From Nitrososphaerales archaeon (lineage in GTDB: Archaea; Thermoproteota; Nitrososphaeria; Nitrososphaerales; Gagatemarchaeaceae), in assembly GCA_032906765.1 (NCBI GenBank), contig JAJTZB010000001.1, positions 310,001-374,000 of the forward strand: DNA of 64,000 bases, in the 5' to 3' direction. The notes under the pieces were generated by a model. The model had not been told where the DNA came from, ran no database searches, and saw only the letters and a list, made by a program, of their open reading frames with translations. Made by a program: the position numbers and the translations under genes. Of this stretch, positions 1-8,266 are shown piece after piece; within the stretch, counting starts at the first letter, position 1; the number at the start of each line of letters is the position of its first letter.

Positions 1-249
1 GACGAGGTAGTAGGCCAGCCCTCCAACTCCAGCGATCATCAGGACCAGGAGGGAGGAAAGGCCCAGCCAAACGTACGATGGCATCGGAGACTTCACGCTG
101 CTGCCATAGTTGCTTCCCATCATTTGGCCCATCATGCCAGCCATCGATGCGTTCCCGCCCTCGTATCCGACTATGTACCAAGCCACGAGTGACGCAGAAA
201 CGACGACTGCTCCCACGAGTAGCAGGAGGAAGGAAATAACGCGTCTCAT
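1..249 (-). CDS. Met-rich small membrane protein, 3' end outside window
   Basis: Incomplete gene running off the left edge; 83 codons are visible from an ATG at 249. The product starts with a hydrophobic segment (residues 4-27, MRRVISFLLLLVGAVVV), then a short Met/Gly stretch (MAGMMGQMMGSNYG, about residues 36-49) and a second membrane segment entering the edge. This is the same plan as the two GMMGGY-type proteins at 18962 and 33217, so it probably belongs to the same loosely related group of metal-associated membrane proteins. Methionine clusters can bind Cu(I), but no function can be assigned. It was missed by simple long-frame searches because the start is close to the edge. Confidence 0.6.
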   Translation of the reverse strand, partial: MRRVISFLLLLVGAVVVSASLVAWYIVGYEGGNASMAGMMGQMMGSNYGSSVKSPMPSYVWLGLSSLLVLMIAGVGGLAYYLV

Positions 250-449
250 CTGCTTTGTCCCGCCTTTTCGACAGTCAACCGTCCCTCTCCATTCCGCTCG
301 TCCTATAATCCATTATGCGATTCTCACCTTCGGGAAAGCATGCTGACTGCCACAGACGCGCGGGAAAGAGTGGGCCAATGCCTTTCGAGGAAGAAGCGTC
401 GGGCTCTCGCCGTCGAAACCTTAAATGAACACGTGACGAAAAGCCAGGC

Positions 450-719
450 ATGAGTTCCGAAGGCAAGGAGTCCGACTCGGACCTGAAGAGAGTGATATGG
501 CAGGACGAAAACTGCCTGTCCTGCACGTGGTTTGTCCCTAACGACCCGATAAACGCAGACCTGCTGGAGCGGGGGAAGTGCGTCCAGCCAAAACTGAAGG
601 CGTTCGAACTGATCGTCTCGGGACGCGACTGGTGCAACGAGTACAAGGAGATCAGGCAGAGACAGATAGACATCCTACAAGAGAAGGCCATGAAGGCCGA
701 GTCCGGCGGAAGCAAGTAG
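450..719 (+). CDS. small four-cysteine protein
   Basis: 89-residue soluble protein with ATG at 450. Four cysteines are spaced C-x2-C (residues 23-26, CLSC), then Cys44 and Cys62, and the C-terminal third is charged and helical. The spacing suits a small zinc or iron-sulfur fold, but I do not recognise the family. A TATA-like TTAAAT lies about 28 bases upstream (near 420-425), giving a short leader. The gene converges with amt, only 30 bases from its stop. A long frame on the opposite strand covers the same DNA but lacks protein-like composition. Confidence 0.6.
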   Translation: MSSEGKESDSDLKRVIWQDENCLSCTWFVPNDPINADLLERGKCVQPKLKAFELIVSGRDWCNEYKEIRQRQIDILQEKAMKAESGGSK

Positions 720-749
720 CTTCAGGTTAGCACGTAGAGCTCGCATCTT

Positions 750-1973
750 TCACTGCGCGTAGGCCTCTTCGCCGTGCTGGCTCTCGTCCAGGCCTTCCTC
801 CTCTTCTTCGGCCGTCACCCTGACTGGAGTGATGAAATTGATCACCCTCAGGAGCAGGTATGACCCGACGAAGGAGAAGGCAGCCACGACGACGATGGCG
901 AAGGCCTCCAGCGCAAGCTGGTATGGGTTTCCGAAGATAGCGCCGTTGGGTCCCGAAGCGTTGATGGCAGCCGAAGCGAAAATGCCTGTTGCTAGGACTC
1001 CCCAAATGCTGCCTGCGCCGTGCGCCGCGAAGACGTCCAATGAATCATCCAGCGTCGTCCTCGCGCGCCAGCTGGCTACACCGTTCGACACGACTCCAAC
1101 GACAAGGCCGATGATGATGGCTGGGAGAGCTGCCACATAACCCGCGGCCGGTGTAATCGCCACCAGGCCGCACACAGCGCCGACCGCTATGCCGACCGCC
1201 GAGGGCTTGCCCTTGCGCGACCAGTCGACGAGCATCCAACTGACTGCGCCGGCGGCTGCGGCCAGATTCGTGTTGACAAGCGCCTGGACGGCAATCTCGT
1301 TCGCCGCCAAGGCACTTCCAGCGTTGAATCCAAACCATCCGAACCAGAGGATGGCAGCCCCCAGGATGACGAATGGGACGTTGTTTGGTCGCACCTCGTG
1401 CGCCTGATCGACGCCCTTCCGCCTCCCCACGACGAGCGCAGCAGCGACTGCCGAGCATGCTGCAGAAAGGTGAACAACGAGACCACCCGCGAAGTCGATT
1501 ACTCCGAGGTTCCTCAGCCACCCTCCGGAGCCCCAGACCCAGTGCGCGATGGGCGAGTAGATCAGAGTGACCCAGAGGACGATGAATAGAAGGAGGGCCT
1601 TGAAGCGGATTCGCTCAGCGAAGGCCCCGATGATGAGGGCCGGTGTAATGGCCGCGAACTTGAGCTGGAACGCGAAGTACAGGAGCTCTGGGATTGCCGT
1701 GGAGTAGGCGGCATTTGCCGCTGCACCCACGTTGTTCAGCCCCGCCTTGGAGAGGTCACCGATCACGCCGTTGAGAGAGGGGGCGAAGGCCTCGCTGTAC
1801 CCCCAGAGCGCCCAGACAAGACTGACTATCGCGAAGATAGTCATGCATTGGACGATCGTGGACACTAGGTTCTTTCTTCGCACCAAGCCGCCGTAGAAGA
1901 ACCCAAGAGCTGGAGTCATGAGCATGACGAGGCCCGTGGCCGCGAGGACCCAAGCGATATCTCCTGGGTCCAC
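750..1973 (-). CDS. amt: ammonium transporter (Amt/MEP/Rh family)
   Basis: 407-residue polytopic membrane protein, close to the usual 390-450 of Amt. It has the family signatures: N-terminal ALGFFYGGLVRRKN, the SPIAHWVWGSGGWL segment, DFAGGLVVHLSAACSA, and ILWFGWFGFNAGSAL, then the late DSLDVFAAHGAGSIWG segment that carries the second pore histidine. It moves ammonium/ammonia across the cytoplasmic membrane for nitrogen assimilation. No glnK/PII gene is visible next to it. An imperfect dyad with TATA-like bases lies about 110 bases upstream (2082-2108) and may be its control region. Confidence 0.95.
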   Translation of the reverse strand: MDPGDIAWVLAATGLVMLMTPALGFFYGGLVRRKNLVSTIVQCMTIFAIVSLVWALWGYSEAFAPSLNGVIGDLSKAGLNNVGAAANAAYSTAIPELLYFAFQLKFAAITPALIIGAFAERIRFKALLLFIVLWVTLIYSPIAHWVWGSGGWLRNLGVIDFAGGLVVHLSAACSAVAAALVVGRRKGVDQAHEVRPNNVPFVILGAAILWFGWFGFNAGSALAANEIAVQALVNTNLAAAAGAVSWMLVDWSRKGKPSAVGIAVGAVCGLVAITPAAGYVAALPAIIIGLVVGVVSNGVASWRARTTLDDSLDVFAAHGAGSIWGVLATGIFASAAINASGPNGAIFGNPYQLALEAFAIVVVAAFSFVGSYLLLRVINFITPVRVTAEEEEEGLDESQHGEEAYAQ

Positions 1974-2081
1974 TACGCACGGCCGCCCAGAGTTGAGACA
2001 TCTACCACGGCGTTTCCGATGCCGAGCAGAGCTTCTCCTGCACCAGCGCGAGAGCTCACGTCGCCCCGCTGAGCTGACGTA

Positions 2082-2108
2082 CTAATAACGCTAAGTGCTT
2101 ACGCGTTA
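2082..2108 (-). promoter_or_regulatory. imperfect dyad upstream of amt
   Basis: The bases CTAATAACGC TAAGTGCTTA CGCGTTAG form two nearly matching half-sites (AACGCTAAG and CTTACGCGTT, one bulged base), with TTATTAG on the minus strand as a weak TATA candidate. The rest of the 1974-2494 gap has no convincing gene, only an imperfect ACCCTTG/CAAGGGT hairpin near 2199-2221 that resembles the one at 5619-5646. Confidence 0.3.
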
Positions 2109-2494
2109 GGTCCCCAGCACGCGGGCGCCGCCGTCATGACGACGGCGATGCTCGCACTAACAAGTTGAATGTCATGCACACGCCGGTATCTTGGATCCAA
2201 ACCCTTGACGCTGACAAGGGTGGGAAAGCGTAGACTCGGACCCTTGGCCTGGGTTACGATTCACTTGCTGCATGAACTTCGCACCGCCAAGCGGTGACGA
2301 ATCATGAGCTCAAGCGCGGGGCGACCCTAGCGAAGCTGGATTGGGAAGCTTCAGGCTGACTGGCTTGAACCTCTTGCGCCACTCGACAGCGACTCCTTTG
2401 CGCTCTGACCCTGGCTGGTAGCTGGGAAAGGAGCCTTACACGTTGAGCCGAAATCCCACGAAGCCCGCCGAACCGGATGCACCGTGTTGCGAAT

Positions 2495-2776
2495 CTAGGA
2501 TGTTTTTAGCGGATATTTTTCCTCAAGCATCTTGTAGAATCCATCTCCGCAGAACCAGGGAAAATTCGGCAACCCGACGACCTTGATTCTTTCGTCGATG
2601 ACTATCGATGGCACAGCCGTGATGCCAAACTTCTTCACCAAACGGGAATTCCTCCTGTCGCCTACATCGATTACCTTCGCCTTGCAGTCTTTGCACTTTC
2701 CGAGTTCGACTGTGTCCACTGCGGCCTGGCATAAAGTGCAACCGCCCGAGAATATCTTAATCCTATGTCGCATCAA
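2495..2776 (-). CDS. thioredoxin/glutaredoxin-like small redox protein
   Basis: 93-residue protein with an N-terminal redox motif (FSGGCTLCQAAV, Cys13 and Cys16) and a cis-proline segment FGITAVPSIVID typical of the thioredoxin fold; two more cysteines sit in GKCKDCKAK. It is the size of small archaeal glutaredoxin-like thioredoxins. A TTTAAA TATA box lies about 40 bases upstream on the minus strand. It lies immediately downstream of merA on the same strand, separated by 72 bases, so it may supply reducing power during mercury or metal stress; that link is only positional. Either of the first two ATGs (2776 or 2773) could be used. Confidence 0.8.
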   Translation of the reverse strand: MMRHRIKIFSGGCTLCQAAVDTVELGKCKDCKAKVIDVGDRRNSRLVKKFGITAVPSIVIDERIKVVGLPNFPWFCGDGFYKMLEEKYPLKTS

Positions 2777-2848
2777 ACATCGCTTTGACCTGAGAGCGTT
2801 CGAACTGCCCTTTAAACCCCCGAGTTCAGGTCTTCCAATCAGTCCTTC

Positions 2849-4264
2849 CTACTCCGTGCAGCAACTCAGTTTCCCCACATCCTTGTAGAAGGACTGGGCG
2901 GCCAGTTTAATCGCTTCGGAGAGGGTTGGAAAGACATGAACGGTGTCAATGATGTCGACTATTGTCAGCTTGAACTTTACCGCCAGTACGCCTTCGTGGA
3001 TAAGGTCGGCAGCGTGTGGGGCCAGGATGTGCAATCCCACCACGCGCTTTGTCTTGCTGTCAGCTACGAGTTTTATCAGCCCCCTAGTGTCCCCGATAAT
3101 GTGCGCCTTCGGAACCAAATCCAAGGGGAGTACGCCGCAGGCGCACCTGATTCCCTTTCCGTTGGCTTCGGCGTCTGTCAGCCCCACGCTGGCCGCCTCG
3201 GGGGTCGTGAACACCGCACGAGGGCCCTCGTCAAAGTCTATTCTTTTCTTGCCGTTCCCGAAGGCATTGTTCACTGCGACCGCACCCTCCTTCGCCGCGA
3301 CTGTCTCGAGCATCGGTTCGCCGATGACGTCGCCCGCGGCCCACACATGAGCCGCAGAAGTCTGCATCTCTTCGTTCACCTTGACGAAGCCCTCTGCATC
3401 GAGCTCCACGCCGGCTTTCTGCGCATCGAGATAGTCGGTATTCGGAGCCCTGCCGGACGCGAACAGCAGCTGGTCGGCGCGGAATTCCTTCTCATGACCG
3501 TTGACCGTACAGCGGACGATTCGCGTTTCTCCTCTCTGGGCCACCTCTTTGAGGCTGACTCTAGTCTGTATGTCGATGCCCTCATCTTGCAGGTATCCCC
3601 TAAGCGCGCACGAGATCTCGGGCTCGTGCTCGGGCAATATTCGCTCGCTCCGCTGGAGGATCGTCACCTTCGTCCCGAAATGGGAGTACATCTGCGCGAA
3701 TTCGAGCCCCAGAGCCCTGCCACCCACCACGACCATCGACTCTGGGAGCTCCTTGAGGCTCAATGCCTCTTCGTTAGTCAGGTAGTCTACTCCCTCAGTG
3801 CCCTTCACTGGGACTACCTTGGCCTTCGCACCTGTGGCTATCAGGAACTTCTTCGCTCTGAGCGTCTTGTCACCTGCCTTCACCTCGTTTCCAGAGACAA
3901 AACACCCCCGCTCGGCCACGTATTCGACGTTATGTAGTCCCCTGAGGACGTCGGCGTACTTCTCCTTCCTGAACTTTCTAACGAGCGCATCCTTTTCCGC
4001 GATTGCTCTCTCGAAGTCCAGCTTGGTTCTGCCATACTCGATGGCGCGAAAGGAGGACCGAGCCTGTTCGTGGAAGGCGTTTCCGACTGTAATCAAGTTC
4101 TTGCTCGGTATGCAGCCGACGTTGACGCAAGTACCTCCGATCGTAGCCCCCCGGGTCGCACTTCCGCCTACCATCGCCGTTTGGACGCCGAGCTCATCTG
4201 CCTTTATCGCGGCTGCAAACGCGGCTGAGCCCTGCCCCAGGATTACGAGCTCGTAATTGTTCAT
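2849..4264 (-). CDS. merA: mercuric reductase (MerA-type flavoprotein)
   Basis: 471-residue pyridine nucleotide-disulfide oxidoreductase. It has an FAD site (LGQGSAAFAAA, residues 9-19), the redox pair GTCVNVGCIPSK (Cys46 and Cys51), an NAD(P)H-binding segment VVVGGRALGLEF, an FAD segment AAGDVIGEP, and a dimerisation domain ending in KLSCCTE. The C-terminal vicinal cysteines (468-469) are the substrate-binding pair that separates MerA from lipoamide dehydrogenase. The N-terminal HMA domain of many bacterial MerA proteins is absent, as in several archaeal forms. It reduces Hg(II) to Hg(0) in the cytoplasm. It starts 5 bases after the ArsR gene at 4270, forming an arsR-merA operon; no merT or merP is visible. 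Confidence 0.93.
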   Translation of the reverse strand: MNNYELVILGQGSAAFAAAIKADELGVQTAMVGGSATRGATIGGTCVNVGCIPSKNLITVGNAFHEQARSSFRAIEYGRTKLDFERAIAEKDALVRKFRKEKYADVLRGLHNVEYVAERGCFVSGNEVKAGDKTLRAKKFLIATGAKAKVVPVKGTEGVDYLTNEEALSLKELPESMVVVGGRALGLEFAQMYSHFGTKVTILQRSERILPEHEPEISCALRGYLQDEGIDIQTRVSLKEVAQRGETRIVRCTVNGHEKEFRADQLLFASGRAPNTDYLDAQKAGVELDAEGFVKVNEEMQTSAAHVWAAGDVIGEPMLETVAAKEGAVAVNNAFGNGKKRIDFDEGPRAVFTTPEAASVGLTDAEANGKGIRCACGVLPLDLVPKAHIIGDTRGLIKLVADSKTKRVVGLHILAPHAADLIHEGVLAVKFKLTIVDIIDTVHVFPTLSEAIKLAAQSFYKDVGKLSCCTE

Positions 4265-4269
4265 GAAGA

Positions 4270-4608
4270 CTACCTCTCCAGCGCATCGCAGGTGAGGAGG
4301 TTGCTTGCGTACTTCTTCAGATGCTCGTCAACGATTTCCAGCAGGGGAAGCATTGTTTGCTCGTTGATTGAGTATATTCTTGACTTGCCTTCTCGACTCG
4401 CGGTAACCAATCCGCAGAACTCGAGACATCTGAGGTTGTGCGAAACGTGCGTCTGTTCCAGACCGAGCTTGCTGCAGATCTGAGTGACGTTCATCCCGCC
4501 TCTTTCTCTCAGCAAATTCAGAATCCGCATTCTGCTGGGATTGGCCAGAGCTTGAAAGAACAGCGCGTGCGGCTTGGGAGTCAATGTTTCAAGTGTCACA
4601 TGCGTCAT
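4270..4608 (-). CDS. ArsR-family repressor of the merA operon
   Basis: 112-residue winged-helix protein of ArsR/SmtB size. The DNA-binding part is MNVTQICSKLGLEQTHVSHNLRCLEFCGLV, with the recognition helix near residues 50-62. Cysteines at the HTH (ICSKLG), in the helix after it (LRCLEFC) and near the C terminus (LLTCDALER) are candidate metal ligands. It is the first gene of the merA transcript and its start codon lies inside a dyad (4607-4626), so autoregulation is likely, with release by Hg(II) or a related thiophilic ion. Family membership is clear; the inducer is inferred from merA. Confidence 0.9.
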   Translation of the reverse strand: MTHVTLETLTPKPHALFFQALANPSRMRILNLLRERGGMNVTQICSKLGLEQTHVSHNLRCLEFCGLVTASREGKSRIYSINEQTMLPLLEIVDEHLKKYASNLLTCDALER

Positions 4609-4630
4609 ATGACATTCGAGTCATATAAAT
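4607..4630 (-). promoter_or_regulatory. TATA box and operator of the arsR-merA operon
   Basis: On the minus strand ATTTATAT (TATA) runs into a dyad ATATGAC-TCGAAT-GTCATAT whose second arm overlaps the arsR start codon. The TATA position predicts a leaderless transcript, so a bound repressor would cover the box, the start site and the start codon. Confidence 0.65.
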
Positions 4631-4833
4631 CTTGCCGATGGCATTGCTGCCAGAGACTCGACCAATTCAAGACCTTAACGATGCGAAGGCTTTCAGCGCT
4701 GAAATCCGAGAATGCCTACCGTAAAGGAACCCTCCCCGCCCAGATTCACCGACGGCCGAGTCTTTCATCTGCAGCTTGTCCACTTGAGTGAATGGAAGGT
4801 TCAGGCAACGGGCGAGGGAGGTCGTAATCTTCT

Positions 4834-5544
4834 TTGCAACTGCCACAGCCTTCGTTCAGCTCTGGGGTTATGTCCCTCCTCTTTCGAAGAGTTTCTCCGC
4901 TCCCCCCGCTTGTCCTGGGGCGGCATTGTGCAGGAAGTTGCACAGTTTTCGCGATATCCTATCTGGGCGGTCTGGTACCCACTGTGGAGGCTGGACTCCT
5001 GTTGGCGTTGTCCGATGGTCACTTGCGGCGTCAGTCGACCTTGGACAAGCTGTTTCTTTTCGGCGCCTTCGGTGTTTCTGCGGCCCTGAGCATCGACCAA
5101 CAGTGGGGAGGTCCCTTCCCGATCAGTCTTCCCGACGCGCTGACGATTCTGTTCCCGATATTCCTGTGGTTAGGGTTCGGGGGAACGTCAGGTCTCGGCC
5201 GCAAGGACGCACCAAGAATCCTGCTGGTCTTCTCAGTCGTCGAGTTTGCGATGCTCGCGGGCGACTTGGGCGATTGGGTTTCCGCATTCGTAATCCCCCC
5301 AGCTCAGCCCATTCTATTGGTGGGCGCGCGTGGAATCTACGACGGGTTGATCTTACTCCCCATCATTACCGTGGTATCCTACGCGATTTCAATCCTCTGT
5401 GTCGAGATTCTGCGTATTTTCTATTATGGCATGACGCGTCCGCATGCCCGGACCAAGGTGGTAGCGTGGGTCCTGTCCGTCCTCGCGGCATCTTCGAGCT
5501 GGAATCTCCTGTCTGGATCCACGACTGTGCCGAATAAATACTAA
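4834..5544 (+). CDS. multi-pass membrane protein of unknown function
   Basis: Up to 236 residues with five to six hydrophobic segments (for example FAISYLGGLVPTVEAGLLLAL, ALTILFPIFLWLGFG, GLILLPIITVVSYAIS, VVAWVLSVLAASS). A second frame over 4788-5537 is equally long but polar and proline/arginine-rich, so this frame is preferred. The start is uncertain: the ATG at 4870 (MSLLFRRVSP) is as good as the one at 4834. I do not recognise the family. It is divergent from arsR-merA with about 225 bases between, and stands alone before the palindrome-rich gap. Confidence 0.55.
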   Translation: MQLPQPSFSSGVMSLLFRRVSPLPPLVLGRHCAGSCTVFAISYLGGLVPTVEAGLLLALSDGHLRRQSTLDKLFLFGAFGVSAALSIDQQWGGPFPISLPDALTILFPIFLWLGFGGTSGLGRKDAPRILLVFSVVEFAMLAGDLGDWVSAFVIPPAQPILLVGARGIYDGLILLPIITVVSYAISILCVEILRIFYYGMTRPHARTKVVAWVLSVLAASSSWNLLSGSTTVPNKY

Positions 5545-5618
5545 CTAGCCGTTATTGATCAGGGTTGCCCAATCGACCAAATCCGGTGGAGGCCACGGGT
5601 TCGAATCTGGGCCGACTC

Positions 5619-5692
5619 AAACCCTTGTCACTGAGGCCAAGGGTTTGGGCCGGAAGTATCGGGATGTGCACAACATGGGTTCCTTCCGGCCC
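5619..5692. repeat. two consecutive inverted repeats in a gene-free stretch
   Basis: AAACCCTTG (5619-5627) pairs with CAAGGGTTT (5638-5646), directly followed by GGGCCGGAAG (5647-5656) pairing with CTTCCGGCCC (5683-5692). Both are perfect and would form adjacent hairpins. The whole gap 5545-5984 is rich in such dyads and in TTCGAA/GGTTCGAA words that look like tRNA T-arm fragments, but no complete tRNA folds here and no convincing gene is present. Confidence 0.7.
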
Positions 5693-5804
5693 AACCTTCG
5701 AATCCCATTGAATTCATATCCTTGGCGACGGCCCCAGAAGTTCGAATTGGACCCGGCACGAACCCAGAAGACGGAATCAAATTCAGCACCAAGAGCAGCT
5801 CGAC

Positions 5805-5834
5805 TCCCGTCGGGCCCGCACTCACCCGGGTTCG
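5805..5834 (-). repeat. dispersed repeat, copy 1 (partner at 62480-62509)
   Basis: On the minus strand this 30-base segment starts CGAACC and ends TGCGGGCCCGACGGGA. It matches 62480-62509 (plus strand) at 25 of 30 positions by eye, including an identical 16-mer; all five differences are transitions. Both copies lie in gene-free, TTCGAA-rich DNA. Confidence 0.5.
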
Positions 5835-5985
5835 GTACCCGGATTCGTCTTTGGTTCTGGGTTCCAATGTATCAATACTAGTCGTCAATGACTGTCAAAA
5901 ATACCACGGTTTGGTGTAAAGTGAAGGCCCCGGAACACTCTCGCCCACCCCATAGATGGAACAGAACCCAAGATGCCCTAGGAAC

Positions 5986-6018
5986 ATTTATTAATTCGAT
6001 ACTTCATCATATAATGAA
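5986..6018 (+). promoter_or_regulatory. promoter and operator of the Zn/Cd efflux operon
   Basis: A TATA box TTTATTAA (5987-5994) is followed by the dyad TTCAT-CATATA-ATGAA (6003-6018) just before the ATG at 6024. The predicted start site falls inside the dyad, which suits repression by the ArsR protein encoded immediately downstream. Confidence 0.6.
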
Positions 6019-6023
6019 CTGTC

Positions 6024-6350
6024 ATGCAGGTCGCTGTCGAACGTCTCAGGCTGAAGGCTAAGCTCTTCAGGGGTTTCGCTGACCCCACCAGGCTCGCGAT
6101 ACTCGAATGCCTCCGAGACGGCGAGGTCCAAGCGACTGAAATCGCCAAACGACTGAACCAGAGCGAGTCGAACATCTCCAATCACCTCTCTTGCCTCATG
6201 GACTGTGGTCTCGTCAAAAACAGGAGGAATGGAAGGAACGTCTACTACAGCATCAGAGTCGATAAAGTTCAAGATATGCTTGAGCGTGCTGACGAGACGC
6301 TCAAACAGGTATATGACGAGATAGCTACCTGCGTCAGATACGATCAATAG
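6024..6350 (+). CDS. ArsR/SmtB-family metal-responsive repressor
   Basis: 108-residue winged-helix protein: FRGFADPTRLAILECLRDGE, then the HTH ATEIAKRLNQSESNISNHLS and the wing segment NRRNGRNVYYSIR. Cysteines in ILECL, LSCLMDC and the C-terminal ATCVRYDQ are possible metal ligands. It is the first gene of a three-gene run (repressor, P1B-type ATPase, CDF exporter) spaced by about 14 bases, so it most likely senses Zn(II), Cd(II) or a similar ion and represses its own operon through the dyad at 6003-6018. It is paralogous to the repressor at 4270. Confidence 0.92.
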   Translation: MQVAVERLRLKAKLFRGFADPTRLAILECLRDGEVQATEIAKRLNQSESNISNHLSCLMDCGLVKNRRNGRNVYYSIRVDKVQDMLERADETLKQVYDEIATCVRYDQ

Positions 6351-6364
6351 GAAAAGGGACGGAA

Positions 6365-8254
6365 ATGGAGGAAGAGGAGGAGCATGAGCAGAGCAGGTTC
6401 AGAATACGGCTGGCTGTAATCTCTGGCATCCTGCTGGCCACGGGTCTCATTACCTTCCTCACGGATGTGCCGGCGGAGTTCAGGCAGGGGTCATTCGGCG
6501 TGTCCCTGGCCCTAGTCGCAGGACCTGTCCTCTACGACGCTCTGAAAAGGGTCAGGGAAAATCCATTCAACGAAGACCTACTCATGGGCACAGTGGGCAT
6601 CGGTGCAGCGGGAATCGGAGCATGGGGGGAGGGCGCTGCCGTCCTCTTACTCTACAACATCGCTGAGCGGGTCGAGGACTACACTGTGGACAGGGTCAGG
6701 AACATTGCCAAACGAGTGGCGGGTCTCCTGCCCAAGAGGGCCCTCATCAAGAGGAACGGGAGGACAGAGGAAATTCCGATTGAAGACCTCAGCATTGGAG
6801 ACATAATCGTTGTAAAGGCAGGTTGGAGAATCCCTGTCGATGGAAGGATAGTGGCTGGAAGATCTAACTTAGACCAGTCCATCATAACCGGAGAATCCAT
6901 ACCCGTCGAAAAGTCTCTGGGAGATAGGGTCCTCTCGGGTAGCCTTAGCGTCGACGGCTCACTTGAAGTTCTTGTTGAGAAGCCCTACAAGGAATCTACG
7001 GTCAATAGAATTGTCGAGATGGTTACCGAAGCCCACGAAAGAAAGGCCAAGATCGAGCGCTTCATCGACAGGTTCTCGCGATACTACATTCCTTCAATGA
7101 TTCTTTTGTCGGCGGGTATAGCCTTGATACCACCACTGGTCTTGCATCAGCCCTTCCAGACATGGCTCTATAGGGCCCTGATAGTGCTCGTGATAGCCTG
7201 CCCAAGCGCCCTCGTAATCTCTACTCCCGTCACCGTACTGATGGGGTTGACGAGGGCCATGTGGAGCGGCATCCTGATCAAAGGGGGAAGGTACCTTGAA
7301 GAGCTGTCAAGCGTCAAGACGATAATATTCGACAAGACCGGGACCCTAACGCAGGGAAAGCTGAGAGTCTCAAGAGTGGTTCCTCTGAACGGTTTCAGCG
7401 AAGAGGAGGTTCTCAGACTCGCGGCTATGGCTGAGTCGAGATCGAGCCACCCTATCGCCCACGCGATTCTAGAGAAGGCAAGTTATGGAGTGACCGAAGG
7501 CTCGAATGGAGTACAGATGGTCGATGTTGCGGGAAAGGGAATCAAGGCCATCCTCAGTGGCAGAGGAACACTATTAATCGGCAAAACCTCATTCCTCATG
7601 GAATCCGGGGTGGAGATCAGCGAAGTCACTCCCAAATTAATGCCCTCGAGCGGCACTACGATGGCTGTAGCGCTCGATGGGAGGATGATCGGCGCAATCT
7701 ACGTGGAGGATGAGATTCGTCCAGAGGCGAAGGATGTGGTGACGCAGCTTCACTCCATGGGCAAGAAAACTATTATGATGACCGGGGACAACGCAATAAC
7801 AGCCCAAGAAGCTTCAACCGCGCTCGGTATCGATGAGTACTACGCGGAGCTGCTTCCCGAGGACAAGGTCAGGTTGGCCGGCCAGCTCAAGAAGAATTAC
7901 GGAAACACGTTAATGGTAGGCGACGGCGTAAATGACGCCCCCGCCTTAGCGGCATCAAATGTGGGGATAGCGGTAGGCACTGCAGGGAACGACATAGCCA
8001 TCGAGGCGGCAGACGTTGCGCTGATGGGCTCCGACCTTAAGGCCGTCCCATACCTCCTCAAGCTAGGTAGAAAGGCATCCACTAGGATAAAGTTCAACAT
8101 CGCACTGGCACTCGCCGTCAAAGCGCTAATGATAGTCTTGGGCGCAGCGGGTCTGATACCCCTCTGGTTCGCGGTCATTGGCGATGACGGTCTGACGCTG
8201 CTGATCATAGCAAACGCTTTGCCTCTATTGAGGTTTCGCCCGAGACCTTCATAG
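6365..8254 (+). CDS. P1B-type heavy-metal ATPase with CPS motif (Zn/Cd/Co type)
   Basis: 629-residue cation pump. Visible motifs in order: TGES (residues 175-178, actuator), CPS in the transmembrane metal site (VIACPSALVIS, residues 279-281), DKTGTLT (Asp323 phosphorylated), SRSSHPIAH (nucleotide-domain HP motif) and GDGVNDAPA. It begins with an acidic EEEEE tail and lacks any N-terminal HMA domain. Exports of this class move divalent ions out of the cytoplasm using ATP. The CPS in place of the usual CPC (Zn/Cd/Cu) or SPC (Co) makes the exact ion uncertain. It is cotranscribed with an ArsR repressor and a CDF exporter, which points to Zn/Cd resistance. Confidence 0.92.
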   Translation: MEEEEEHEQSRFRIRLAVISGILLATGLITFLTDVPAEFRQGSFGVSLALVAGPVLYDALKRVRENPFNEDLLMGTVGIGAAGIGAWGEGAAVLLLYNIAERVEDYTVDRVRNIAKRVAGLLPKRALIKRNGRTEEIPIEDLSIGDIIVVKAGWRIPVDGRIVAGRSNLDQSIITGESIPVEKSLGDRVLSGSLSVDGSLEVLVEKPYKESTVNRIVEMVTEAHERKAKIERFIDRFSRYYIPSMILLSAGIALIPPLVLHQPFQTWLYRALIVLVIACPSALVISTPVTVLMGLTRAMWSGILIKGGRYLEELSSVKTIIFDKTGTLTQGKLRVSRVVPLNGFSEEEVLRLAAMAESRSSHPIAHAILEKASYGVTEGSNGVQMVDVAGKGIKAILSGRGTLLIGKTSFLMESGVEISEVTPKLMPSSGTTMAVALDGRMIGAIYVEDEIRPEAKDVVTQLHSMGKKTIMMTGDNAITAQEASTALGIDEYYAELLPEDKVRLAGQLKKNYGNTLMVGDGVNDAPALAASNVGIAVGTAGNDIAIEAADVALMGSDLKAVPYLLKLGRKASTRIKFNIALALAVKALMIVLGAAGLIPLWFAVIGDDGLTLLIIANALPLLRFRPRPS

Positions 8255-8266
8255 GGGAGTTGGTTC

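Noticed and set aside
275-715. 146-codon minus-strand frame over the small Cys gene
   Set aside because: It is antisense to 450-719, which has a better promoter position and protein-like composition.
4788-5537. 249-codon frame overlapping the membrane protein at 4834
   Set aside because: Arg/Pro-rich without hydrophobic or domain pattern; the other frame gives clear membrane segments.
5595-5615. tRNA gene suggested by GGGTTCGAATC
   Set aside because: The flanking bases do not form T, acceptor or anticodon stems.
5628-5888. 86-codon minus-strand frame in the palindrome-rich gap
   Set aside because: The sequence is made of hairpins and repeat words shared with another gene-free site.
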